Below are positions 15,102-23,060 of a stretch of 23,091 nucleotides of DNA, one piece after another (within the stretch, counting starts at the first letter, position 1; every line of letters starts with the position of its first letter). The position numbers were made by a program, and so were the translations under genes. The stretch spans positions 1 through 23,091 of the forward strand of contig URCJ01000033.1 of assembly GCA_900546285.1 (NCBI GenBank). The letters are read 5' to 3'. The notes under the pieces are model-generated. The model did not search any database. It worked only from the letters and a program-made list of their open reading frames with translations, and was not told the origin of the DNA. This stretch comes from an uncultured Solobacterium sp. (lineage in GTDB: Bacteria; Bacillota_I; Bacilli_A; Erysipelotrichales; Erysipelotrichaceae).

Positions 15102-15385
15102 GGTAATACAATCTTATGTTCCTTACTTCTTCTATAGAAAATCAATGTACGACCAATACATTGAACTAGTTCGCACTTACAAGTTGAACATACATCGATT
15201 TCTATCTCATTAATACTTGTGTCACAGCTTTTTAACACTGAGACTTTCACTAGTTCATTAGCCTTTAAATAATCGCTAATTCCACTTAAAAGATTATCGC
15301 TTAGACCTTCTTTACCAATTTGGAAAGTACTATTTAAATCATTCGCTAATGCTCTTAAATATCTTTTTTGTTTACCACTTAACAT
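15098..15385 (-). CDS. yhbY: YhbY family (CRM-domain) RNA-binding protein
   Basis: Small CRM-domain protein that binds pre-50S ribosomal particles. The protein has 95 aa. It starts with LSGKQKRYLRALANDL, then FQIGKEGLSDNLLSGISDYL, ELVKVSVLKSC, and ends QCIGRTLIFYRRSKE, matching the family throughout. An unusual Cys cluster (DVCSTCKCELVQC) lies where the central helix normally sits. It overlaps yqeH by one base (TAATG) and yqeK by four. Confidence 0.93.
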   Translation of the reverse strand: MLSGKQKRYLRALANDLNSTFQIGKEGLSDNLLSGISDYLKANELVKVSVLKSCDTSINEIEIDVCSTCKCELVQCIGRTLIFYRRSKEHKIVLP

Positions 15386-16413
15386 TATAAATTAACCTCA
15401 CTTGTATATATTTTTATTTTATCATTAACATTCACTACAACTTTACCAGATCCCTTTACTTTAATTAGACCTAGTCCCTTTAAGTAAAATAACTTAATGC
15501 CATCTAAATCAAATTCATTTGCCTTTAAAGGTAAAAGTCTTAGTGGATCTTTTATGCAATTATTCTTGAAATAACGTTCACTATTCTCTAACTTTGTTCT
15601 ATGAATTATTAGGTTATTTTCGACCATAAATTCAATTGATGCGTTCCCCTTAGGTATGACATCAATTTTCAATAACCCATTAATCACATAAGATTGATTC
15701 TCATATAATTGGAAAATTTGTCTTTTAATAGTCTTTAAAGGTAATAACTTCTTGATATTCTTATTATCTAAATGTGATAAGAAAGATTCATCATCAATCA
15801 AACCAGCAGTATCGATAAATAGGTAATCCTTATAAGTAATCTCATTAACCTTTAAAGTAGTACCTGGATAAATAGAAGTAGTAAGCTCTTGATTCTCGAT
15901 TAACTTATTAATCAAACTAGACTTACCTACATTAGCTCTACCTGCAAATACAACCTTAGACATACCGCTTTCTTCTAAGATTTCAAAGAATAAATCATTG
16001 AAAGTAGTATCATTCTTATAAGTTAATAGACAGTTGATGTTGTTACACTTCTTTAAGACATCAAGATATAAGTCGCTTATCTTATTATCGTTGATGTTTT
16101 TAGGTAATAAGTCAATCTTATTGATAATCAACAATAATTTCTTATCCTTAAAAGTATCTAATAGATAATCTTGATTTAAAAACAAAGCATCAAAAGCATC
16201 CACAATCAACACAAATAAAGCATCGTTGATATTCTTATAGCTTTCGATAATATCATCATTAGAAGTGAACTTTTTACTTACCTTAGAAGTATCTCCATAG
16301 TGAGTCAAACGAAAACATCTTTGACAATAATCAAAGTCTTCACCAGGTGCATAACCTAGCATACTTTTGTGTTCATACTGGAGAATCTCTCCACAACCTT
16401 TACACTTTTTCAT
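15385..16413 (-). CDS. yqeH: YqeH circularly permuted GTPase, ribosome biogenesis
   Basis: GTPase needed for 30S subunit assembly in Bacillota. The protein has 342 aa. The N-terminal zinc finger has CKGC (Cys4, Cys7) and CQRC (Cys30, Cys33). The GTPase motifs come in permuted order: G4 NKID (98-101) first, then G1 GRANVGKSS (158-166), YPGTT, and G3 DTAG (201-204). The C-terminal third is beta-rich and likely binds RNA (KVKGSGKVVVNVNDKIKI). Starts 14 bp inside yqeG with no obvious ribosome-binding site, so translation is probably coupled. Confidence 0.94.
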   Translation of the reverse strand: MKKCKGCGEILQYEHKSMLGYAPGEDFDYCQRCFRLTHYGDTSKVSKKFTSNDDIIESYKNINDALFVLIVDAFDALFLNQDYLLDTFKDKKLLLIINKIDLLPKNINDNKISDLYLDVLKKCNNINCLLTYKNDTTFNDLFFEILEESGMSKVVFAGRANVGKSSLINKLIENQELTTSIYPGTTLKVNEITYKDYLFIDTAGLIDDESFLSHLDNKNIKKLLPLKTIKRQIFQLYENQSYVINGLLKIDVIPKGNASIEFMVENNLIIHRTKLENSERYFKNNCIKDPLRLLPLKANEFDLDGIKLFYLKGLGLIKVKGSGKVVVNVNDKIKIYTSEVNL

Positions 16414-16897
16414 GCAGAATATGTTTAAATATAAACCTTTCTATTTTTCTATTAATCTTAGTCGTAAAACTATCAACTTCACTGATTGGTTTTACATAAA
16501 TCGCATAAATTCCTGTCAACTTGCCACATAAGACATCAGTCAATAATTGATCACCCATGATAAACACTTTAGACTTATCTAAATGGTGTTTTCTAATCAA
16601 GGCATTAGCCTTAAAAGGTAGTGGTTTAAATGCCCAACAGATATATTCACAATCAATTGAACCAGCAACCTCTTTTACTCTTTCATCGGTATTATTAGAT
16701 ACCACAATCACATGAAAACCATTATCCTTAAGCATTTGAACAAAGGCCTTGGCCTTGGCATCAGGAATCTTCACAAAATATGGAGTGATAGTATTATCAA
16801 CATCCAAAAAGACAGTATCAAAGCCCCTATTTTTTAGGTCTTCAATATCTAAATCATCATACTTTTTAATCAATAAATCTGGTCTAAAAATACTCAT
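16400..16897 (-). CDS. yqeG: YqeG family HAD-IIIA phosphatase
   Basis: HAD-superfamily hydrolase of subfamily IIIA; the substrate is unknown. The protein has 165 aa. Motif I is FLDVDNT (Asp32, Asp34), motif II VIVVSNN, the Lys of motif III lies in the FKPLPFKANALI stretch, and motif IV is MGDQLLTDVL. I chose ATG 16897, one base after the parC stop, because the family begins a few residues before its LxxRGF region. An upstream ATG at 16945 would add 16 residues from inside parC. First gene of the yqe section of the operon. Confidence 0.87.
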   Translation of the reverse strand: MSIFRPDLLIKKYDDLDIEDLKNRGFDTVFLDVDNTITPYFVKIPDAKAKAFVQMLKDNGFHVIVVSNNTDERVKEVAGSIDCEYICWAFKPLPFKANALIRKHHLDKSKVFIMGDQLLTDVLCGKLTGIYAIYVKPISEVDSFTTKINRKIERFIFKHILHEKV

Positions 16898-16898
16898 A

Positions 16899-19394
16899 CT
16901 AATCAAATAAATCCGTTTGTGTATACTCTTTGTTTTCCTCATCATTTTTATAGTAAGATTCAGGAATCATCACCATATCCACAACAGGAATATCACTCAT
17001 ATCATCTTTTATGAAAGGAAGCACTTCCCCAACACTTGAGAAAGTTGCATCAAGCCCCATAAAAGGAATACTAGAAGCCGGCAATATTGTCATCTTCTCA
17101 TCATTATAGATAAGAGATGTATCACTAGCGATTGTCTTAACACCAATAATACTAGAAGGATTAGTCTTTGTCTGTTTAAACAAACGATTACCCTTGGCAT
17201 TACGACTTGTAAAATCTAAATCAGCAAAATGAATTCGCTTATAGCCCTTATTAGAACATATTAACAGTTCACTAGGACCACTATGTTCAATTGCTACACC
17301 AGCTAACTCATCATTTTTAACATTGATACCACCAACGCCCATTGCACGAGGAGCGATATCACTTAACATTTCTAAAGAATAACGATTATAGTTTCCACTT
17401 CTAGAAACAGCAATCACATTATCATTTTCATAAGCGATATTGACACTTACTAGTTCATCATTTTCTTTTAATTTAATAGCTGGAATAGCCTTAGAGAATC
17501 TAGATATATCAAACTTAGGTATTGAAGTTTTCTTAATCATACCATTTTTAGTAGCTAAAACTACAAAGGCATAAGTATCAAAACTCTTAACAATTAAGGC
17601 TCCTACTACCTTCTCATTTCCTTCTAGCTTAACATAAGTAGAAACATGCTTACCGATATCCTTATATTTGCATTCTTGTAACTTATAAACCGGAATATAT
17701 AAGTAATTACCCTTGTTTGTAAATACTAATAAGGTATCTAATGTTTCACAAGCACTGATGCCTAATAAAACATCACTTTCTTTAGTAAATGGTAAACTAT
17801 TCAAATTTGCATCAAAAGTACGCTTAGAGAATCTTTTTACATAACCATCTCTTGTCAAAGATATATAACAAGATTCATTTGGTACCATTGCCAATTTATC
17901 AATAACTAAGTCAGAAACTTCATTTTCAATCTTAGTCTTTCTAGGAGTAATATTATCAAGATTAACTTGTTTTAACTCTTTAGTTAAAACAGACTTTAAG
18001 ATTTCTTTAGAACTAATAATTGATTCAAGCTCTGAAATTTCTCTAATTAAAGTAGAACATTCTTCCTTTAAAGTCACAATATCGGTATTTGATAAACGAT
18101 ATAATCTTAAATTGACAATAGCCTCAGCCTGTTCTTCTGTAAATAAGAAGTTATTCATAAGATTAATCTTAGAATCTTGTTTATCATTAGATCTTCTAAT
18201 TGTCTCTATAACGCTATCTAAGATAGATACAGCCTTAATCAAACCATCAATGACATGAAGTCTAGCCTTCTTTTTATCTCTTAAATAAACAGAACGATTT
18301 AAGACTACTTGTTTTCTAAAATCTATAAAGGCATCTAAAGCATCCGGTAAAGATAATAAAGTAGGACGATGATTAACAATAGCGATATTATTGTAAGAAT
18401 AGTTGATTTGTAAATCAGTATTCTTATATAGATAATTTAGAATCATCTCGCTATTAGCGTCTTTTTTAAGTTCAATGACAATCTTTAAACCATCACGACC
18501 ACTTTCATCTCTTACTTCACTAATGCCTTCAATATCTTTATTAATCGCAATATCGTTAATCTTCTTTACAAGATTACATTTAATTACTTCATATGGTATT
18601 TCAGTAACTACGATTGAATCATTAGTCTTGCCCTTAAGCACTTCGCACTTACTTCTTAAAACAACCTTACCTCTACCCGTTTTAAAGACTTCTTTGATGT
18701 TATCTAGTCCTTGTACTATGCCACCAGTTGGGAAGTCGGGTCCTTTGACAAAGACCATTAAATCTTCAACACTACATTCAGGATTGTTTAAACGGTAAAT
18801 AGTCGCATCCACGATTTCATTTAAGTTATGTGGTGCCATATTGGTCGCATAACCTGAGGCAATACCTGTGGAACCATTAACTAATAGTAATGGGTAACTA
18901 GCAGGTAAAACCGTTGGCTCAAGAGTTGAGTCATCGTAGTTATTAGTCATCGTAACGGTATCTTTATCGATATCGTTTAATAACTTTTCAGCATTCTTAT
19001 CTAGTCTTACTTCGGTATAACGATAAGCAGCTGGTGGGTCATCATCGATAGAGCCATTGTTACCATGCATATCAATTAAAGTTAGATTATTCTTCCAGTC
19101 TTGAGACAATCTAACCATAGCTTCATAAATACTAGAGTCACCATGTGGATGGAAAATACCCATAACCTGACCGACAGCCTTTGCAGACTTACGATGAGGC
19201 TTAATGCTAGTGTTGCCATCCATATACATAGAATAAAGAATTCTTCTTTGTACCGGCTTTAAACCATCTCTAGCATCAGGTAAAGCTCTTTCTTGAATGA
19301 TATATTTTGAATAAGCACCAAATCTTAAAGACATGATGTCATCTAAAGATTCAGTAACATTCTTTTCAATTATTTCTTTAGTCTTCTTAGCCAT
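16899..19394 (-). CDS. parC: DNA topoisomerase IV subunit A
   Basis: Breakage-reunion subunit of topoisomerase IV, which decatenates daughter chromosomes. The protein has 831 aa. The winged-helix region has DARDGLKPVQRRILYSM and the quinolone region HPHGDSSIYEAMVRL (Ser87 and Glu91, the drug-sensitive residues by family comparison). Catalytic Tyr126 lies in AAYRYTEVRL. A tower/coiled-coil region follows, then the C-terminal beta-pinwheel (ISLTRDGYVKRFSKR and MGVGGINVKNDE repeats). parC rather than gyrA is supported by GNNGSIDDDPPAAYRY and by its place directly after parE. The start overlaps parE by 8 bp, with AAGGTGG 6 nt upstream. Confidence 0.94.
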   Translation of the reverse strand: MAKKTKEIIEKNVTESLDDIMSLRFGAYSKYIIQERALPDARDGLKPVQRRILYSMYMDGNTSIKPHRKSAKAVGQVMGIFHPHGDSSIYEAMVRLSQDWKNNLTLIDMHGNNGSIDDDPPAAYRYTEVRLDKNAEKLLNDIDKDTVTMTNNYDDSTLEPTVLPASYPLLLVNGSTGIASGYATNMAPHNLNEIVDATIYRLNNPECSVEDLMVFVKGPDFPTGGIVQGLDNIKEVFKTGRGKVVLRSKCEVLKGKTNDSIVVTEIPYEVIKCNLVKKINDIAINKDIEGISEVRDESGRDGLKIVIELKKDANSEMILNYLYKNTDLQINYSYNNIAIVNHRPTLLSLPDALDAFIDFRKQVVLNRSVYLRDKKKARLHVIDGLIKAVSILDSVIETIRRSNDKQDSKINLMNNFLFTEEQAEAIVNLRLYRLSNTDIVTLKEECSTLIREISELESIISSKEILKSVLTKELKQVNLDNITPRKTKIENEVSDLVIDKLAMVPNESCYISLTRDGYVKRFSKRTFDANLNSLPFTKESDVLLGISACETLDTLLVFTNKGNYLYIPVYKLQECKYKDIGKHVSTYVKLEGNEKVVGALIVKSFDTYAFVVLATKNGMIKKTSIPKFDISRFSKAIPAIKLKENDELVSVNIAYENDNVIAVSRSGNYNRYSLEMLSDIAPRAMGVGGINVKNDELAGVAIEHSGPSELLICSNKGYKRIHFADLDFTSRNAKGNRLFKQTKTNPSSIIGVKTIASDTSLIYNDEKMTILPASSIPFMGLDATFSSVGEVLPFIKDDMSDIPVVDMVMIPESYYKNDEENKEYTQTDLFD

Positions 19395-21312
19395 GTCTTT
19401 CCACCTTATAATTTTCTTCTAAAGTAAAGTCAATATTTTCTTCAATCCACTTTCTTCTAAGTTCTGGCTTATTACCCATTAAAATAGAAATCTTACGTTC
19501 ACAAATAGCTGCATCCTCAATATTTACTTTAATCAAAGTACGCTTTTCAGGATCCATAGTCGTATCCCATAATTGATCAGCATCCATTTCACCAAGACCC
19601 TTATATCTTTGGATATCACCCTTAATTGTATGACTTGCACGATATTTATTTAATTCATCATCAGAGAACAAATAATCCATACCCTCTTTAGTCTTAACAC
19701 CATATAAAGGAGGCATAGCTACATATACATGTCCCTTTTCAATTAATTCTCTCATAAAGCGATAGAAGAAAGTTAATAATAATACTTGAATATGAGCGCC
19801 ATCGGTATCGGCATCGGTCATGATAATTACCTTATCATAATGAATATCTTCAACATCAAAGTGGGCGCCAACACCAGCACCTAAACAGTGAACTATCGTA
19901 TTTAATTCTTCATTCTTTTCAATATCTATTAAAGATGCTTTTTCAGTATTTAAAACCTTACCTCTTAAAGGTAAAATAGCTTGATACTTAGAATCACGGC
20001 ATTTCTTAGCACTACCACCGGCAGAATCACCTTCGACCAAAAATAATTCTAATCTTTTATAATCCTTGCTTTGAGCAGGAGCTAACTTGCCACTTAAGAC
20101 TTCTTTCGCCTTAGATGAAGACTTCTTGCCAGCTCTTGCCTCATCTTTAGCTTTTCTAGCTGCATCACGAGCATAAGCAGCACGTTGAATCTTCTTGATT
20201 AAAGATGTAGCTAAGTCCTTATTTTCAACTAAAAAGTACATCAAGTGTTCACTTACCACATTATCAACTGCAGTCTTAGCAATCGGTGTACCAAGTTTCC
20301 CTTTTGTCTGTCCTTCAAATTGTAATAAGTCTTCTGGAATAGTAACAACAATAATGCTAGTTAAGCCTTCTCTTACATCGCTACCTTCAAAGTTTTTATC
20401 TTTTTCCTTCAATAGACCATTATTTCTCGCATAATCGTTAATAGTCTTAGTAAAAGCTGTCTTATAGCCTACTTCATGAGTACCGCCATCTTTGGTTCTT
20501 ACAAGGTTTACATAAGAAAAAGTATTTTCTTGGTAACCATCAGTATATTGGAAAGCACACTTAATGTTGATACCATTACTTTCTCCTGAAAAGATTACAG
20601 GTTCATGCAAAACATCCTTATCTTCATGAAGATAGTTCATGAAGGCTAATAGACCATTCTCATAGTGGAATTCACTTTCTTCATTGTGAATATAGTCTTT
20701 AACTGTAATCTTAACGCCTTCTAACAAGAAAGCTTCTTCTTGAGCTCTTTCACAAATTGTATTGAAGTTAAAAGTAGTTGTTGAAAAGATTGTATCATCA
20801 GGCATAAAAGTAACCTTAGAACCAGTCTTATTAGTAGTTCCAAGTTCTTCTAATTTACCAATTTTCTTACCACCATTTTCAAAGCGCATGCGATATCTTT
20901 TCTTATCACGACATACTTCTACTTCGCACCATTTACTTAGCGCATTAACAACACTGGCACCTACACCATGTAGACCACCAGCTGTCTTATAACCGCCTTC
21001 GTTTGAGAACTTACCACCAGCATGTAGTACGGTAAAGATTACTTCTAGAGTGTTTTTACCAGACTTATGTTTGCCAATTGGCATACCACGTCCAAAGTCA
21101 GTTACACTACAAGAACCATCCTTATTTAGTTCAATAATGATTTCTTTGCCAAAGCCATTTAAAGCTTCATCGATTGCGTTATCGACGATTTCCCATACTA
21201 AATGATGTAGTCCTCTGTTATCGACAGAACCAATATACATGCCAGGTCTTTTTCTTACGGCATCTAGTCCTTCTAATATTTCTATACTGTTATCATCATA
21301 ATTATTATTCAT
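19387..21312 (-). CDS. parE: DNA topoisomerase IV subunit B
   Basis: ATPase and TOPRIM subunit of topoisomerase IV. The protein has 641 aa from ATG 21312. The GHKL ATPase has IVDNAIDEAL (Glu41 as general base, Asn45) and GGLHGVGASVVNAL. The transducer follows (GQTKGKLGTP). TOPRIM has LFLVEGDSAGGSAK with Glu427, and DADTD (500-504). The C-terminus has IQRYKGLGEMDADQLWDTTM. DGAHIQ rather than DGSHIR, plus the divergent plsY and following parC, point to parE. The residues after GGSAK read KCRDS, where the family usually has (Q/L)(G/A)RDR. An in-frame TTG at 21321 overlaps the end of the TATAAT box, so ATG 21312 is the start. No Shine-Dalgarno site. Confidence 0.94.
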   Translation of the reverse strand: MNNNYDDNSIEILEGLDAVRKRPGMYIGSVDNRGLHHLVWEIVDNAIDEALNGFGKEIIIELNKDGSCSVTDFGRGMPIGKHKSGKNTLEVIFTVLHAGGKFSNEGGYKTAGGLHGVGASVVNALSKWCEVEVCRDKKRYRMRFENGGKKIGKLEELGTTNKTGSKVTFMPDDTIFSTTTFNFNTICERAQEEAFLLEGVKITVKDYIHNEESEFHYENGLLAFMNYLHEDKDVLHEPVIFSGESNGINIKCAFQYTDGYQENTFSYVNLVRTKDGGTHEVGYKTAFTKTINDYARNNGLLKEKDKNFEGSDVREGLTSIIVVTIPEDLLQFEGQTKGKLGTPIAKTAVDNVVSEHLMYFLVENKDLATSLIKKIQRAAYARDAARKAKDEARAGKKSSSKAKEVLSGKLAPAQSKDYKRLELFLVEGDSAGGSAKKCRDSKYQAILPLRGKVLNTEKASLIDIEKNEELNTIVHCLGAGVGAHFDVEDIHYDKVIIMTDADTDGAHIQVLLLTFFYRFMRELIEKGHVYVAMPPLYGVKTKEGMDYLFSDDELNKYRASHTIKGDIQRYKGLGEMDADQLWDTTMDPEKRTLIKVNIEDAAICERKISILMGNKPELRRKWIEENIDFTLEENYKVERHG

Positions 21313-21320
21313 ACCAGTCA

Positions 21321-21329
21321 ATTATACCA
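21321..21329 (-). promoter_or_regulatory. Extended -10 promoter of the parE-nth operon, near-leaderless
   Basis: Minus strand TGGTATAAT (21329-21321) is a TGn-extended consensus -10; 8 nt separate it from ATG 21312. Predicted +1 near 21314 leaves at most about 2 nt of leader for a ten-gene operon. No clear -35. Confidence 0.6.
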
Positions 21330-21336
21330 AAAGTTT

Positions 21337-21345
21337 TGTTATAAT
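21337..21345 (+). promoter_or_regulatory. Extended -10 promoter predicted to give a leaderless plsY mRNA
   Basis: TGTTATAAT (21337-21345), a TGn-extended consensus -10, six T, then ATG 21352. The A of ATG is the expected +1. Divergent from the parE promoter, with 13 bp between the two TATAAT boxes. Confidence 0.62.
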
Positions 21346-21351
21346 TTTTTT

Positions 21352-21966
21352 ATGAAAACTATTATATTGATTTTGTGGCTGATTGTTGGGTATCTTGTTG
21401 GTTCTATTCCCTGGGCCCTTATTATTGGTAAAGTATTTTACGGTGTAGATATTAGAACTAAGGGTTCTGGTAATCTAGGTGGAACCAATGCAGGTAGAGT
21501 ATTAGGCAAAAAAGCTGGTATTTCAGTTATTATTCTAGATGCCTTAAAAGCATTTATTGTGATGGTGATTGTAAATAAGATTTCGCCAGTTTATGCTAGA
21601 TATGCAGGACTTGCAGTATGTATAGGACACTGTTTCCCGGTCTTTGCCCAATTTAGAGGTGGCAAAGCAGTAGCATGTGCTATGGGTTATATCTTAGGTA
21701 TTGCCTTATTTATAACACATGATTTTATCTTTACATTCTTATATCCAGTCTTAGTATTTGTTATCGTATTGTGTCTAACTAAATATATGTCACTAGCTTC
21801 TATGTCGGCACTAACAATGGCAACTATCATGGGCTTTCTTACATATAAAGATAACTCATTAGCGACTCTAGTATTACTTCTTACATTATTTGTAATATTT
21901 ATGCATAGAGCTAATATCAAAAGATTAATTCAAGGAAAAGAAAATAAAGTTTCATTTATCAAGTAG
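21352..21966 (+). CDS. plsY: Acyl-phosphate glycerol-3-phosphate acyltransferase PlsY
   Basis: Integral membrane enzyme that transfers acyl groups from acyl-phosphate to glycerol-3-phosphate, the first step of phospholipid synthesis. The protein has 204 aa with about five to six hydrophobic segments. The three cytoplasmic signature loops are present: GSGNLGGTNAGRVLGKKAG (motif 1), GHCFPVFAQFRGGKAVA (motif 2) and MHRANIKRLIQGKE (motif 3). Monocistronic and divergent from parE, a common Bacillota arrangement. No Shine-Dalgarno site. The start codon is predicted to be the first transcribed base, and the stop codon is in the terminator. Confidence 0.95.
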   Translation: MKTIILILWLIVGYLVGSIPWALIIGKVFYGVDIRTKGSGNLGGTNAGRVLGKKAGISVIILDALKAFIVMVIVNKISPVYARYAGLAVCIGHCFPVFAQFRGGKAVACAMGYILGIALFITHDFIFTFLYPVLVFVIVLCLTKYMSLASMSALTMATIMGFLTYKDNSLATLVLLLTLFVIFMHRANIKRLIQGKENKVSFIK

Positions 21967-21988
21967 GATTAAATCCTACTTTTCTTTT
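21961..21988 (+). terminator. Terminator of plsY containing its stop codon
   Basis: AAGTAGGAT (21961-21969), TAA, ATCCTACTT (21973-21981), then TTCTTTT. The stop TAG is at 21964-21966, inside the stem. Confidence 0.85.
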
Positions 21989-22017
21989 GGGTGGTGTGAT
22001 TTATGTACACCCTTTTT
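21989..22017 (+). terminator. Second hairpin with a T-run between plsY and the next gene
   Basis: GGGTG (21989-21993) can pair with CACCC (22008-22012), or GGTGTG with TACACC in a shifted register; TTTTT follows at 22013-22017. It is probably a back-up terminator. A leader attenuator for the downstream gene is possible but no regulatory partner is visible. Confidence 0.5.
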
Positions 22018-22052
22018 CTTACAATTAAGACAGTTAGAAAAGGAGCGTATAA

Positions 22053-23060
22053 ATGAATTTATTAAAAACAATTTTAAATTATCTTAAGTGTTTACTTAAG
22101 AAAAGAAAACCATCATTAACTGAATTGGTTCCGCAATTAAAAGGCATTGATCATGATGAATTATTCAAAGAAATAAGAGCTGGTGATATAGTGTTTGGGG
22201 TTACAAAATGCGATAATCTAGAAAAAATAGAAGAAAGTCATCGTATTCGTCCTTTTATAGTTGCAAAGAAAAAAGGCAATAGTGTTTATGCATATTCAGG
22301 TACAAGTAAGAAAAATAATTATAATCATTATTACTTGCTAAATAAAGATAATTACAACTTTACAAAAGATACTTACTTTAATCTAAATAATTGCTACGAA
22401 ATAGATAAGGATGAAATTCTTTATATAGTAGATAGTCTTAAGACGAATCATTTGAATAAAATAAATTCTAGATTAAAAACTAAAGGACAGCTTCTAATAG
22501 ATTGTGCTCATTTTTTCCAAGAAGGAAACATCATTAAGGATGACCATAATTTGTTTTATATTCATGAATTTGATTCAAAGAATAATAAGGCAATAATTTA
22601 TAAACTACTTGAAGATAAAGACGGCGAAATCAAGTTAAATCGTAATAGATATCGTTTGTGTAACAAACATATTGAAACTTTCTTAAATAATGCATATCAC
22701 ATTGTTTCAGAGAAGAAATACTCAACGGAAATAAAAACTAGAAACAATAATAAGAAAGAATCTACTTTTAAAAATCATTATTTTAGATTTAATGTAGGTC
22801 AAAAATTCTATTGTGGTTTTAATAATTATATATACTTGTTTTCTTCAAAAGGAACTAACTACGGTGTTGAATACTATGATGAAGATGAAGAATTCAGTAA
22901 TATAATAACTTTGCCAAAAGAAGGATATCTCAATAAATCTGAAGTGGTAGATAAAACACTTGTTAAAGATATTGTTTCTATAATTGCTTATGAGAATAAA
23001 AAACTTGAATGGTTATACGATGAATTGTATGTAAAGAAAAGGGGCTGTCCAAAAACCTAA
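22053..23060 (+). CDS. Uncharacterised protein with an N-terminal PemK/MazF-like region
   Basis: I do not recognise a named family for the full 335-aa protein. A short basic, amphipathic N-terminus (LLKTILNYLKCLLKKRK) may touch the membrane. Residues about 42-140 recall the PemK/MazF fold: AGDIVFGVTKCD, then HRIRPFIVAKKKGNSVYAYS (like the RPVVV strand), and ILYIVDSLKTNHLNKINSRL (like the last helix of MazF). The remaining about 190 residues contain two further beta-type stretches of similar layout, LFYIHEFDSKNNKAIIYKLL and NYIYLFSSKGTNYGVEYYD, so three related modules are possible. No antitoxin-like gene precedes it. AAAAGGAG lies 7 nt before ATG 22053; a weak -10 (TACAAT) is at 22020. Its last codons (RGCPKT) lie in the terminator. 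Confidence 0.7.
   Translation: MNLLKTILNYLKCLLKKRKPSLTELVPQLKGIDHDELFKEIRAGDIVFGVTKCDNLEKIEESHRIRPFIVAKKKGNSVYAYSGTSKKNNYNHYYLLNKDNYNFTKDTYFNLNNCYEIDKDEILYIVDSLKTNHLNKINSRLKTKGQLLIDCAHFFQEGNIIKDDHNLFYIHEFDSKNNKAIIYKLLEDKDGEIKLNRNRYRLCNKHIETFLNNAYHIVSEKKYSTEIKTRNNNKKESTFKNHYFRFNVGQKFYCGFNNYIYLFSSKGTNYGVEYYDEDEEFSNIITLPKEGYLNKSEVVDKTLVKDIVSIIAYENKKLEWLYDELYVKKRGCPKT

Noticed and set aside
16898..16945. Upstream start ATG 16945 for yqeG
   Set aside because: It adds residues read from the end of parC that the family does not have; ATG 16897 follows the parC stop by one base.
18475..18798. Plus-strand 107-aa open frame inside parC
   Set aside because: Antisense shadow of a well-conserved gene, with composition typical of reverse-frame reading.
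22018..22052. Toxin-antitoxin operon at the right end
   Set aside because: The MazF-like gene is preceded only by terminators and a short leader; no antitoxin-sized gene is present.
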